From: Cyanidiococcus yangmingshanensis
Taxonomy: Eukaryota; Rhodophyta; Bangiophyceae; Cyanidiales; Cyanidiaceae
NCBI GenBank assembly: GCA_013995675.1
Contig: VWRR01000013.1
Coordinates: forward strand, 124,001-188,000
Length of the DNA: 64,000 nucleotides
Reading direction: 5' to 3'
Made by a program: the position numbers and the translations under genes
The notes under the pieces: generated by a model
What the model was told of the DNA's origin: nothing
Databases searched by the model: none
What the model saw: the letters and a program-made list of their open reading frames with translations, nothing else
In this document: piece after piece, positions 52,524 to 63,355 of the stretch
How the letters are laid out: each line of letters starts with the position of its first letter
Numbering within the stretch: position 1 is the stretch's first letter

Positions 52524-53285
52524 ATGGAGCCGAGTGTGCAACGAAAGAACGAGAACGAGGCTCAAGCTGAGCACTTGTTATCTGTTGCGAATGACTTGAC
52601 GATGAAGCTTCCGCTGTTCGAAGAACTGGAAACTCTACACGAGCGTGCACTGCTTTATGAGCAACTCCTTGGAAGAAGTGGCGTCGAGGAGCTTGACATC
52701 GCCTTAGATGGAGGGCTACGTCCAGGGCAATATGTCGAGGTACGCGGGCCTAGTGGAGCTGGCAAGAGTCTACTTTGCCTTTCTATCTTGAAGCACAACT
52801 TTCAGAGCTTCCGCGTTGCTTACCTAGATAGCGAAAATCATCACTTGAGCCTAGCTCGTTGGGAGCCAAGTTCCTCAGGTCCGGTCGTTTTCGGCGAAAC
52901 GAGACTGTACCGTGTTTTCCAAGTGGAAGACGTTCTTGAAGCGCTGCACCGAGTCGACGCAGCGGAGGAACGTCTTCTCTGTAATTATATGCTGACCCGG
53001 CATAACGGTGCAAAGATTCGGCCACTGCTGTTAATTTTCGACGCCGTGAGCTCGTTTGTCGCTGCATTGGTAGATGTTGACCCCGAGGTGCTGATACAAA
53101 TCGGACTGCTTCTGCGGAAAATTGCGAGTAGCTACCAAGCGATTGTACTTGTCTCAAACAGTTTTCCTGCCTCACTTTGGGTGTCTCGATGTGCCCCAGT
53201 ACCTCCGTCTGGTCTACTCATTGAAACATCGCCGTTCCTGACGGTGTACACTGGTCTCAAATGCATTAAACTAGGAGCCCCATGA
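52524..53285 (+). CDS. RAD51 paralogue (RAD51D/XRCC2-like RecA-fold ATPase)
   Basis: RAD51 paralogues assist RAD51 filament formation in homologous recombination. The 253-residue protein has SGVEELDIALDGGLRPGQYV before the Walker A GPSGAGKS (about residue 78), the following LLCLSIL helix, AYLDSEN, and Walker B LLLIFDAVSS (about 175). IASSYQAIVLVSNSF matches the strand after the L2 region. Walker A is intact. The N-terminal HhH domain of RAD51 itself is missing, so it is a paralogue. The order GLRPGQYVEVRGPSGAGKS and short length fit RAD51D or XRCC2. The ATG at 52524 follows an in-frame GTG. It converges with the phosphatase gene, 107 bases apart. Confidence 0.75.
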   Translation: MEPSVQRKNENEAQAEHLLSVANDLTMKLPLFEELETLHERALLYEQLLGRSGVEELDIALDGGLRPGQYVEVRGPSGAGKSLLCLSILKHNFQSFRVAYLDSENHHLSLARWEPSSSGPVVFGETRLYRVFQVEDVLEALHRVDAAEERLLCNYMLTRHNGAKIRPLLLIFDAVSSFVAALVDVDPEVLIQIGLLLRKIASSYQAIVLVSNSFPASLWVSRCAPVPPSGLLIETSPFLTVYTGLKCIKLGAP

Positions 53286-53392
53286 AGTTAGTTGGGCAAA
53301 TCGAATCCTCTGCAATGAACAATGCGTTTAGATAAATTTTTCGTTCGCCGGCCCTGCAGAAAACGCTCCGCGGACCAACGAACTTCGTATCA

Positions 53393-54730
53393 TCAGCTCT
53401 GATCCGTTTCGTCACAGGCCCCTCCACAACTCGTGAGTGATTCTCGTAGTCTTTGCACCACCGGTGATTTGGCGATTGCTTCTTGAACATCATGCGCATT
53501 GGCAATTTCGCGAAGTAATGGAATGAGATCCTCAAGGGTGTGGTCTTCTTCATCACTGAACCAAGATACGACTGGAATAGCGTTCTCAACATTTTTCAGA
53601 TAAGCGCTTGGGGAATTATCCACAATCACAGTGTTCTTGATGTCTCTGCCAAGTTTGTGAAGGTTCTTAACGAAGCAAAGGGCATCGACGTCGAATTCGC
53701 ATGAGTCGCGAAACAGACGATGCGCAATCACATCACGCCCAACTGATTGGTTCAGCAAGTCGCACACCATATCCGCATACTTCGGTAGTGATGCAGTAAA
53801 AACAACAATTTCGAAATAATCTGCCATTTCACGCAAGAAGCGATCGCAACCAGGCCTTTTCTTCACATAAAGAGTTCTCTGAATACCGTTCACATCAATT
53901 TGAACGACGTAATCAGGGTTATCTATCAAATCAAAGCCAGAGTGAACGAGCGTCTCGTCAAGATCAAGAACAAGAGTCTTCAGATTCTTATGAATCTCTT
54001 TCTGTGACGGCAATAGGAACGAGGTTCCGTCCATGCTCTTTGCCTCCTTCTTTGCAGGCTCTGATTGACAGGAAAGCTTACCAATTTTCGCTGTTTCGGC
54101 AAGATGATGAGCTTTTTCCGAACTCGCCGCTCCCATATTGGCGGTCTTGTTTCCCTGAGAATCTATGAGTCGCATGCAGTGAGATCGAGCAAAGATATCG
54201 TCACCGCCGACGTTCGATTCAGGCAGGATCTGAGCCTGTGGAAACGCTTCCGCTGCAGGTGACTCATCGGTTGCTGCTGGTTTGCAATCAACACTACGGC
54301 CTTCATTGATGGTGTCCAGATATGGCACATATCGCTTCTGCGTACCCTTAGCGTCCGCAAAAGTTTCTGTCGACATGTCTAAAGACACTATACTCGGTGC
54401 ATTGGTTTCGGCAGATGGAGATAGCTGCGCCGGTTTTTTGCGTCCACAAGAGCAACTGCGGGCCGTCTTTGAGTCGTGCTCTGTATTTTTGCATGTGCGG
54501 CTTCCGACGTGGAGAAGGGAACGCATGCGCGAAAGAAAGCTACGGTTCCGCTCGCGCTGGGGGCAGCTCGAAACGTGGTCGTCTCTTGTCCTCTTCGCCG
54601 TGTCACCTAGCGAGTCTGCGGATCTTCGTTCCAGATTTTCAAGAAAGCGGCACTCATCTTTGTTTGCTAACTTTTGCTTTCTTGTCTCCTTGGATTTGTT
54701 GCAACCAAAGCCATGGCCGTCTGAAGACAT
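53393..54730 (-). CDS. FCP1/SCP-type (CTDSP) HAD phosphatase
   Basis: A HAD-superfamily Ser/Thr phosphatase related to RNA polymerase II CTD small phosphatases and Dullard. The catalytic domain (about residues 255-430) starts LKTLVLDLDETLVHSGFD with the DxDxT nucleophile pair, then VKKRPGCDRFLREM, FEIVVFTASLPKYAD, and the conserved NTVIVDNSPSAY and VSWFSDEEDHTL. The 250-residue N-terminal region is polar and Ser/Arg/Lys-rich, probably disordered. ATG 54730 is the first in frame; codons upstream are open but have only GTG. The gene is intact. Its start is only 25 bases from a diverging ATG at 54756, so a downstream start is possible. The target could be the CTD or another phosphoprotein. Confidence 0.88.
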   Translation of the reverse strand: MSSDGHGFGCNKSKETRKQKLANKDECRFLENLERRSADSLGDTAKRTRDDHVSSCPQRERNRSFLSRMRSLLHVGSRTCKNTEHDSKTARSCSCGRKKPAQLSPSAETNAPSIVSLDMSTETFADAKGTQKRYVPYLDTINEGRSVDCKPAATDESPAAEAFPQAQILPESNVGGDDIFARSHCMRLIDSQGNKTANMGAASSEKAHHLAETAKIGKLSCQSEPAKKEAKSMDGTSFLLPSQKEIHKNLKTLVLDLDETLVHSGFDLIDNPDYVVQIDVNGIQRTLYVKKRPGCDRFLREMADYFEIVVFTASLPKYADMVCDLLNQSVGRDVIAHRLFRDSCEFDVDALCFVKNLHKLGRDIKNTVIVDNSPSAYLKNVENAIPVVSWFSDEEDHTLEDLIPLLREIANAHDVQEAIAKSPVVQRLRESLTSCGGACDETDQS

Positions 54731-54755
54731 CTCCAAAGTAGGACAAGTCTGCACG

Positions 54756-55493
54756 ATGGCCCGCGAAGAACTGAAGAGGTACCTCGCCGGAATCCGTTTT
54801 GATCAAAAATCTCTGCAAAACACCTTCGCTGCGAGTCCAGGGGTTGCGTAGAAGAAAGATTGGCCACCCTGTTTCTGTTTCCTGGCACTGTCGCTCAAAC
54901 AATATACCTGGTTAAAGGCAGTTCGGAAGCCGTTCCTCTGGAGCACGTGCTCCCCCCAAGCGGAGTCGTGACTTGCTCTTTGACCAAGAAGTGCCTATTC
55001 CAGCTAGTTGGACCTTTTGAGCAACATGCTTCTGCGCCGCAGCAACTTCAGTGAAACCACACCAAGTTCAGTTCCCGCGTGGGTTGAGAGCCTCTCGATA
55101 AGCAAAGCAAACGGATGCACGAGCCGGCGCGCACGGCGTTTCTGCGACCACGTTATTCGCGGCATCGTTGAATCTCCCCAAGAGGGTGCGCGCAGAACCC
55201 ATCCGAGTCTGTATTTTGAGCAGCGAGCCCCGCGGGCTCTGTTGGCGTGGAACAGCTCCCCGGGGAGAACTTGCGTGCATTTATGGGCGGAAATGCTTCG
55301 AACCGCCGATGTGTTTATGAAATGTCAATGCTCTTTGGTGTTCCAAATTTGCTCCTTCCCACGCAAGGAGTCGTTGGCCGTTCCACCACGGACGCTTGGA
55401 ATAGATGCATATTTTCTCTCGATTCTAAGCAACCTAGTATCTCAAATTTCACTCCAAGTTGGAGCGGATCACATAAAAAGAGCAGTGCCTTGA
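54756..55493 (+). CDS. Unrecognised protein, probably one gene broken by two base shifts
   Basis: ATG 54756 gives MAREELKRYLAGIRFDQKSL QNTFAASPG, then a stop. One frame over the sequence continues EERLATLFLFPGTVAQTIYL, EHVLPPSGVVTCSLTKKCLF and QLVGPFEQ, to a stop at 55054. A third frame then runs PAWVESLSISKANG, HVIRGIVESPQEGARR and LWAEMLRTADVFMK, to 55493. Each junction needs a single base shift (GGGG at 54840-54843; near 55030). The product would be about 240 residues without membrane segments. Hydrophobic strands with regular spacing suggest a folded domain, but I do not recognise it. Confidence 0.45.
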
Positions 55494-56875
55494 ATCGAAA
55501 CCGTCTCTATGGGGTTTCCTGAGGTTTTTGTGTTATCATTTGGAGCATGAGAAAGATAGAATCACTCGAATCAGGTCAGGAAAAGCATGTGTACCCCAAT
55601 AGCCCATTGGATGTGCCGAGGACACCGATGAAAGTATAAACCATGCTCTTTGGTGACTCCTGAGGCCCTCTCATGACATCACCCGATGCGCATACTTCGA
55701 AGGCCGGTTGCTCGTTGCTTCCGGTCCGATTCGCAATATTGCTGCATACTATCCTTTTATGAGCGAAATTCACCTTCTGGTAAAGTCCGTTTTTCAATGC
55801 TTGTGCTGATGGCATGTCTTGTTACGAAATGCTTGAATGGAGAAAAATTCTTTCTTTGGTGAGTTCCACGAATGTTACGGAAGACATCCAGTATATAAAC
55901 GCTCCGTTTGTATGCTGGGATCGACTTCTTCGGCAGGCCGGTACTTTTTCTTATTGAGATATGTAAGGTAGTTGGTGCTCTACTGGAGGCACGCGGTCGA
56001 TGTATCGCGGGCAGGGTACAGCGGGAATCGAAACCTCCAATCGGGAAGGCTCCGGCATCGACGCTTTCCGAATCCACGAGCAGCATCGTGAACAATAATA
56101 GGCTTCCAAAAAAAGGAGCCTTCGAACGAAACAACACAATGAGAGAATATACTTTCGACGAATTGTACGCTTCGCCCTTTCTTTTTATTATTCTTTTCCG
56201 CATTCGATCATTCAGGGAATTTCAGCCCATTTCAAAGGATGCACAAAGTGCCCAATCTTTCGATGGAATAAAAAGCCACGATTTGAAAGCGTTGACTGCT
56301 TCGGATGGGGGAATTATGCTCTAGAGTGCTGCAATATTAGACAGCAGTATGCTTGATTCTGCGAGATGTCTGGAGCACGTGATCGTAAAATGAGCCGCCT
56401 AGTGCCTAGATATGTGAGCGTTCCACTTCAGTCGTCGTTCCCATAGTAAACTTGAATCGTTGAGCTATCGTTGGAGAAACTCAAAACCGCTAGCACGTTA
56501 CTCGTTCCAAACGTCAACTTCTGAAAGCATTTGAAAACGTGAGAGCTTTCTTGAAACCTGGCTCGAATCCTAGCCCTCCATTTTCCTGTAGTTGCATGCT
56601 AATGAGATAGTCAGAGGAGCCTCGATATGAACTGTTTGAACCCGAGCATTGAAAAGCGGTCACAAAATGATTTTGTTGCCCAAGGTCGGCGGCACGTCGA
56701 TGTTTGATCCGCAAGTCTTGCTGGTGACAGTAAGCCAGTGTGACGGGGCTGATTCTCACTCGGTGAACTTTCTGGCGCCTATTGCGATATCTCAGACTGG
56801 GCGTGTGGCAGCCCTGGGTCTTGGCAAAGCACGCCCCTCTGCTGATCTGACTCTCATGAACTACAACACTTGGCT
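55494..56875. other. 1.4-kb interval; uncertain minus-strand frame at 55757-56203
   Basis: A minus-strand frame from ATG 56203 (148 residues, with the hydrophobic stretch APFFGSLLLFTMLLV) is followed, one frame over, by another open segment ending at 55576 (SMVYTFIGVLGTSNGLLGYT). Together they could be a frameshifted membrane protein. I see no family. The right third is the promoter area of the isoleucyl-tRNA synthetase gene. Confidence 0.3.
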
Positions 56876-59800
56876 ATGCCCTGTCCAGGGGAACCGGCGC
56901 AACGGCTGTCCCTTCGGTACACTTGTCTGTTGCACAAGGACAGCTTTCGTTCCGCAAGGGACGCCTCTAGGAACTGCAGTCCGTTGTTTTCTCCCTCAAT
57001 GGACAAGAAATGCTGTGAAGCGAAAAGCTACCCGACCCCGGGGCTCAAACTAGGTCACGTGCATACTCGTGTCGGCGGATACTCACAGTGTCTTTTACGG
57101 GCTTCGCTAACCACAGAAGGTGACAGCCAAGCGAGGACTAAAGGGAAAAAAGGCTTTAGAGAAGGTGGCGAGTCTCCCTATAGGCAAACAATCAGTCTGC
57201 CCGAAACTAGCTTTTCGCAGAGAGCGAACTCAACGGAGAAAGAGCCTCAGATACAGCGCTTTTGGGAAGATAACGGCATTTACGAGAAGTTAAGCGAAAA
57301 AAACGAAGACAGCAGGGACGGAGCTCAGTTTCTTCTTCATGACGGCCCGCCTTACGCGAACGGAGCCCTACACATGGGTCATGCATTGAACAAGATTCTC
57401 AAGGACATCATCAACCGGTATTTTATCCTGCGTGGCAAGAAGGTGCGCTTTGTCCCCGGCTGGGACTGCCATGGTTTACCGATTGAGCTGAAGGCCATGC
57501 AATCGGTCAGCGAGAAAGAACGTGATACGCTGAACCCAATGCAAGTCCGGAAACTCGCGCGGAAGTTTGCGCTCGAGGCTGTCGAGGAGCAACGAAAGAA
57601 TTTCCGGCGGTATGGCGTATGGGGAACTTGGAACGCTCCGTATTTGACGTTGGATCCTCGATACGAGGCAGCGCAGGTTCGAGTATTTGGCGAGATGTTT
57701 TTGAGAGGTTACATATACCGGGGGCGCAAACCTGTTTACTGGAGTCCGAGTTCAAGAACGGCCTTGGCCGAGGCTGAGCTCGAATACCCAGAGGGGCATG
57801 TTTCTCGCTCAGCGTACGTTGCCTTCCAAGTGACGGATGCAGGGAAGCTGCTCCCTATTGTCGAGAAACTTGGCATTCAAGAATTGAAGGTCGCCGTCTG
57901 GACAACGACTCCGTGGACGATTCCGGCCAATCGTGCCGTGGCTGTGAATCCTCAACTCCGTTACAGTATTGTAATTCTGGATTCCGAGCAGGGATCGCCA
58001 CGCACCGCTTTCGTTGTTGCGGCAGAACTCGTTGAGACATTGGAACAGAAATGGTCCAAGCGCTTGCGTGTCGTAGAGACATTGCCTGGTTCGGATTTCG
58101 TAGGGATCATGTATCGTCATCCTTTGAATGGAGCAGAGGTCTTTCGTGTTGTTGCAGGCGGGGACTATATTTCGACAGATAGTGGAACTGGCCTTGTACA
58201 CACTGCTCCTGGGCACGGTCTGGAGGACTATCATGTCGGTTTGCGCGAAGCATTGGACGTGTTTGCTCCGGTGGACGAAGGTTGGTTGCTTCACTTCGGA
58301 AGCGGGACCGGAACTGGCAGGGTTGCCAGTACTGAGAGAGGGAAACGCTCGAGTTCTAGAACTTTTGCGTTCAAGCGGGGCGCTACTCATGGAAGAGAGG
58401 TATGAACACAAATATCCATATGACTGGAGAACGAAGGAACCGACAATAGTGCGCGCCACTGAACAGTGGTTTGCATCTGTGCGAAAGTTCCGAGAGAATG
58501 CTCTTAATGCGCTCAGAACTGTGCAATGGATACCTCAAGGAGGCGAGAATAGAATTCATAGCATGATTGAGTCCCGCGACGATTGGTGTATATCAAGACA
58601 GCGTCCATGGGGCGTACCGATACCTGTCTTCTATGATGAGGAAACCTCTGAGGCAATCATCGATCCCGAAATCATTTGCCACGTCAGCGACGTTTTCTCA
58701 CGACATGGTTCAGATGCCTGGTGGACTTTTCCAGTCGAAGAGCTCTTGCCGGCCAATTCTTCGTATTCTGGTCGGAAATTGCGGCGCGGAGTTGACACTA
58801 TGGATGTTTGGTTCGACTCGGGCACCTCATGGGCTTCTTTGACTTCGATGCTCGAGGGAAAATCGGCAGTAGGATCCGTGCCGAATCTCGATGCGTCGTC
58901 CATTGCAGATCTTTACTTGGAAGGAAGCGATCAGCATCGAGGCTGGTTCCAGTCCTCATTGTTAACATCGGTCGCAGTACGAGGCTGCGCGCCATATAGG
59001 GCTGTGCTTACGCATGGTTTTGTGCTGGATGAGAAGGGTCTCAAGATGTCCAAATCACTAGGGAATGTTATTGACCCAGCAGAAATTATCGATGGTGGGC
59101 GGAATCAGAAAACTCAACCAGCGCTTGGTGCAGATGTCTTGCGGCTATGGGTAGCCAGCGTAGACTATACAAGTGACGTGCTCATCGGGCCGACGATTTT
59201 GAGGCAGACGGCTGATGCGTATCGGAAGATTCGCAATACTTTACGTTTCCTGGCCGGTAACATCCCGAGATGGGATGATCAAGATTCAGCGGACCTGGAA
59301 AAGTGGCCAATCGAGAAACTCCCATCACTAGACCGATATATGCTGCGTCGCGCCGCTGCGATGATGCAGGATATCGAAGAGTTCTACGACAAGTATATGT
59401 TCAATCGAATTTTTCAGGCCATTCTTCGGTTCTGCGTTGTTGATCTGAGTAATTTCTACTTGGATATAGCCAAGGATCGTTGTTATGTCGCGGCTTCAAA
59501 GGAATTTCGCCGGCAGACATGCCAAATGGTTATGCGGGCTATCTTGATCGACATGGCGCGATCTTTGGCACCTATTCTGCCCCATACTGCTGAGGATTTG
59601 TGGCAATGTCTCAGGGAAGACGGGAAGCTACCGCCGTCCGCGCCTGCAAGTGTCTTCCAGAGCGGGTGGCATGCTTATCTTCCAAGGGCCGTTGATGATG
59701 AGCAGGAGGATAGAAAATGGGCTATTGTTCGTGAAGTTCGAGAGACGGTGAACAAAGCACTCGAGAGGGCTCGCACAGACGGTCTGATAGGGTCTTCGCT

Positions 59801-60108
59801 GGATGCACAAGTGGTGATATATCCCCATTCGCTGGAGGTTGAGGAGGCTCTTACAAGCTTTGATTCGTCAAATGGTGTCGACGATCTACGCTATTTCTTT
59901 ATCACATCGCAAGTTGAAGTGCTTAGCAGTTCCCGAAATGAGACAAGGACTAACAATACTCTTGAAACACGCGCGGAGGTACGCAAAGCAGCAGGCTGCA
60001 AGTGCGCTCGTTGCTGGAATTACTCAGTGTCTGTTGGAATGCTACGCGGAGCATACCCTCTTATGTGAGCGGTGCATTCATTCAATCAAGCTGATCAATC
60101 TCCAATGA
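56876..60108 (+). CDS. ileS: Isoleucyl-tRNA synthetase, organellar type (two frameshifts)
   Basis: Class I synthetase charging tRNA-Ile. The N-terminal extension from ATG 56876 (about 115 residues, Arg/Ser/Lys-rich) is a presequence. The catalytic core starts at LPETSFSQRANSTEKEPQIQ. Motifs: HMGHALNKILKD (HIGH), WDCHGLPIELKA, the CP1 editing domain with VWTTTPWTIPANRA and GTGLVHTAPGHGLEDY, WFDSGTSWAS, SDQHRGWFQSSLL, and LKMSKSLGN (KMSKS). The anticodon-binding domain and a C-terminal zinc knuckle CKCARCW...LCERC follow, ending at 60108. The zinc knuckle makes it the bacterial/organellar type. Base shifts: one surplus T at about 58283 (DEGGCFTSEAG) and one near 60035 between RCWNYSVSV and YAEHTLLCERC. 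Plastid, mitochondrial or dual targeting is likely. Confidence 0.94.
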
Positions 60109-60489
60109 ATTCGAGAAATAGATTCACGTAGCAGCAAGGAAATTTTTCTGAAGAGGATCGCGAGCCTCAAAGCGAGACTTTGCGTCACACACTCGACTAG
60201 GGAGCTGCTGACCCGAGTCAAAAGATAAACGGACGCCTTTTGTTGTTTCGACTTGCTGCTCTTCGTGTCCTCAACCTCGTCCACTTTCCTAAATTTTGAG
60301 CTGCAATTGCAGAGACTTAGATCCTGAGTGAGGGCCTTTTCCGGAAGACTCACAGTCCAAAAGTGCGAGATCATCAGAGGACGGTGCCTTGTGGCGAGCG
60401 CGTTGCCCGTTGTCTCGTTACGCCGTGCGAAATAAGCTTTAGGCTGAAGATATGCGTTTAGGTCGAAAACTTCAAGCAATCTTCGTTGA
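60109..60489. other. Convergent spacer ileS / eL29
   Basis: 3' flanks of two converging genes. A minus-strand frame spanning it has no domain. Confidence 0.5.
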
Positions 60490-60708
60490 TCAGTGCACCT
60501 CCATTCGCTGCGCTGTGGATCTATGCGACTGACGCCGCGCCAGTTTCAAAGCAAGAGCCGAGCCCTTTCGTGCGTGCCTCTGGTTCCGCAGAAACTTCTG
60601 GTACGTTCCTTTTGTTGGTGCGTACCGGTGACGCTTAGGACGCTTTATTCCATTCCGATGTGCTTTTCGAGACTGGTTGTGATTCGTGTGGTTCTTCGAC
60701 TTTGCCAT
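60490..60708 (-). CDS. RPL29: 60S ribosomal protein eL29
   Basis: The start [20 protein letters not shown] is the unmistakable eL29 signature, followed by [20 protein letters not shown]. eL29 is a small, very basic, eukaryote-specific large-subunit protein. The 72-residue length lies within the family range (yeast 59). A 20-residue C-terminal extension ([15 protein letters not shown] end) goes beyond the yeast protein. ATG 60708 is the family start. The gene is intact and intronless, and converges with ileS. Confidence 0.97.
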   Translation of the reverse strand: MAKSKNHTNHNQSRKAHRNGIKRPKRHRYAPTKGTYQKFLRNQRHARKGSALALKLARRQSHRSTAQRMEVH

Positions 60709-62434
60709 TAGAGTTCTTCAGTGGTTGCCACCTAAACCGAGTGAATAAGCGTAGATGCGTTCGCTACGTTATGATCAATGGCACGCCGAAGAAGTTTTCC
60801 TTACTTCGGCCTGCATTTCCCTTAGGGCGACGGCGCAGGCCATTGGAGCGCTCTAGATCGGTATGCGAAGAGCGCTCGAGACTGAAGCACCCACGAACAT
60901 GATTCGTACCAGAGAATTCATGGCCGTGCCTGAGGTGAAATCATGACACCTTCAATGCATTTGCAATTCTCAGATGTGATTTTTCGGACTCCGCGGCTAG
61001 CGCTAGATACGACTTGTACTAGTCCCGATCCTGCTCAGGTGGATTTCTGCACGAGAGACGGGTGAATTAGGGAATATTGAAATAGTGCTATCGATTCGTC
61101 GCTTGGGAGACTGATGCTTAGAGTAATCAGAATCTCCGAAAACCATAATCATGCAGGAGAGTACGCTCGTAATTCGACGAGCAGCAGCTCTCGGAGGTGG
61201 GTAGTTTTCCCTCGATCTGATTTCTGAAGAAGGCTCGTTCGGCCCCGCAATGCCTCCGCAGGGGAGAGATTCCCTTTGCTAATTTTTGAGCCCTCAGGAA
61301 AACTTTGGAGTAGGCATGATCACGGATGTACATCAAGCGAACCAGAATACCACGTCCAGTAGATACGTAGTGCATCCTGATCCGTTGCAAAAGATCATTC
61401 TCGACGAGTACCTTTCAACGATTTTCCAGAGAACGGTGCCCCAAATCGCTCACCTGCTGGGAATGTTTCTTCATGTTTCAAATTATTCGTGCTAAATATC
61501 CGCTGGCTCTACAAGGATCCTATCCTGCAGATTTGTCCTGAAGAGCTGGATTAATCTACTCAGACCATGAACCTCGTACCAAAGGTCATGTTAATGCTCA
61601 GTGGCTGTAGAAACCAGTCAAGGTCGTCGGAGGAAACAGTGTCGATCACGTGCGTTGGTGTTGAGCGCTGCATCCCGAATAGGCGAGGAATTTTCGAATT
61701 TGCTTGCTGAATAATATAGACGTGAATAATCCAGTTGTTCGCGCGTTGGACAGAACTTGGTTGTATTCTGCTGGGCGATGACTCCGGCTGGAAGAACCAC
61801 GGGATTGTTAGTCGGAGCGAGCTCAGCAAAATCTGGACCATACGAACGTTGAAACAACAGCTGAATTGGATTCAGCTTCAGGGCCTATGACGGGACTGCA
61901 CACAATTGGTGTTAGGGTTCGAAAGCCTTTCTCGGCTTCTGTTCATCGACTGGCGTTCGGGCAATATATGCCGCATGCTTTCGGACGCTATTCGAATATT
62001 ACTCATTTGAAGCTGTGATGGAGATCCTACTCTTCCGCAAACTTGAAGCATACCTGGATAAAATCTTCCTCAGCATGAACAGATCGCAATCTCTGAGTTC
62101 AGGGAAAACGACCTGACGATATCCAGAGGTGCGAGACAAAAAAGGATTACAGGCAAAGTGGGAAAGACCGCTTTCTCGGGCTGCGGACGAGCAGAATCGG
62201 CTCTAAAATGAATAATGTCCCCACATTCATCATTTGACACCAGAGGCCTCGACAAAGTCAATCAGGTCACAGACTCGAGTGAATACACCTCGGAACTGAA
62301 AACTTGCTTCGAAAGATTCGAACGCTCGATCACAAATGAGGCCCGGCCATGCAACTCAAGAGCAGAAAATCTGGCGTCGCGTGGCTCGCAGACACTCGGG
62401 CGTAGATAGTAGATGAGCGTCTCTGGTGCGTGCT
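60709..62434. other. 1.7-kb interval, no gene supported
   Basis: Promoter of eL29 at the left. Two overlapping minus-strand frames at 61560-61857 (FGMQRSTPTHVIDTV; MFQRSYGPDFAELAPTNNPV) may be pieces of one frameshifted small protein, but are unrecognised. A GGTTCGAAAGCC near 61914 looks like a tRNA B box, but flanking bases do not pair into a T-stem. Confidence 0.35.
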
Positions 62435-62761
62435 ATGGGAGGACGAGAAAACATGTTCAGAGCACTATTTACGCCGTATGCGGAATGGAACCAGCGCGAC
62501 ATTGCATGGTCACCGTACAGGAAGAAACTCAAGTGGGACTGGCACCTTCGCCAGCTTTTGTACGCCATAATGCCGGGAGCGTTTGTGTTCCTGGTCTGCG
62601 AGGCTGTCGAACGTAAGTACGGACTGGATAAATCACCAGCAATGGAGCTCAAGAAACACAACGCAAAGGATCTGCAAGCAAAAGACACGACAAGCCAGAC
62701 AGCATTCGAAGCAGTTCCGCGCGACAAACTTGCAGCAACTGGCGGGCAGCAAACATCCTAA
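62435..62761 (+). CDS. Small single-helix membrane protein, possibly complex I NDUFB4-like
   Basis: The frame with ATG 62435 (or 62453, MFRALFTPYAEWN) encodes about 100-108 residues. Around the only hydrophobic helix the pattern is RKKLKWDWHLRQLLYAIMPG AFVFLVCEAVERK. This resembles the plant NDUFB4-type accessory subunit of mitochondrial complex I (RENLEFNFRW...IPVIVYKGIVREF), with alternating aromatic residues, an Arg just before the helix and a charged exit. The C-terminal half is polar and Lys/Ala/Thr-rich. The similarity is short and could be coincidental. No presequence is seen, as is usual for such subunits. Confidence 0.45.
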   Translation: MGGRENMFRALFTPYAEWNQRDIAWSPYRKKLKWDWHLRQLLYAIMPGAFVFLVCEAVERKYGLDKSPAMELKKHNAKDLQAKDTTSQTAFEAVPRDKLAATGGQQTS

Positions 62762-63355
62762 ATGCCAGTTCCGAGTATGACTGCCCGCCGAGCGAGAAAG
62801 CAAGTTGCTCTATTGAATAAGGTTACTGCGTCGCTCGGAAGTCCTGTTGAGGACAGATCCCTTCTGAAGGAGTTGCCCCAGTTGGCTTCCCTCTGCCTAT
62901 TTTTCGTGAATTCGGCCTTCCAGCAAATGTTGCCACGGCAACCATGATGCTGATGGTGTTTTTGCGTCTAGCGGCTGCCGTGATTATTTACAAAACTGCA
63001 AGTTTCGTGACATTCAACTTGACATCGTTGCAAAAGAAATGACATCATTAGATTTGAATCCCGCATAATCAATAATGAGACCAAACTCTCCGTGTACCGG
63101 ATTGATCAAGCAGTAGTGCATGTAAGCGAGAGTTCGCGGAGACCCTACTGAATTCACCGTTAGAGCAAGTTCACAACAATCGCGCGAGTTATATGAACTG
63201 CCACTCAGAAACCATTCTTTGTCCGCGCTTTGGAGCGGACGACTCGGCCAAAATCGAAGCGCAAAAAGGAGCTCATGCGTCAACCACCAGCTCCCGTGCT
63301 TCGCAACTCAAGGATAAAATTTGTATCCTGGGTTCTCAACGAACCTGCGCTATTC
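62762..63355. other. Convergent spacer
   Basis: 3' flanks of the small membrane protein and of WDR3. Short motif-free frames only. Confidence 0.5.

Noticed and set aside
56555-56590. CTCGAATCC element like a tRNA T-loop
   Set aside because: Stems on neither strand pair, and no A box lies at a suitable distance.
61905-61930. GGTTCGAA element like a tRNA B box
   Set aside because: Flanking bases do not form a five-base T-stem.
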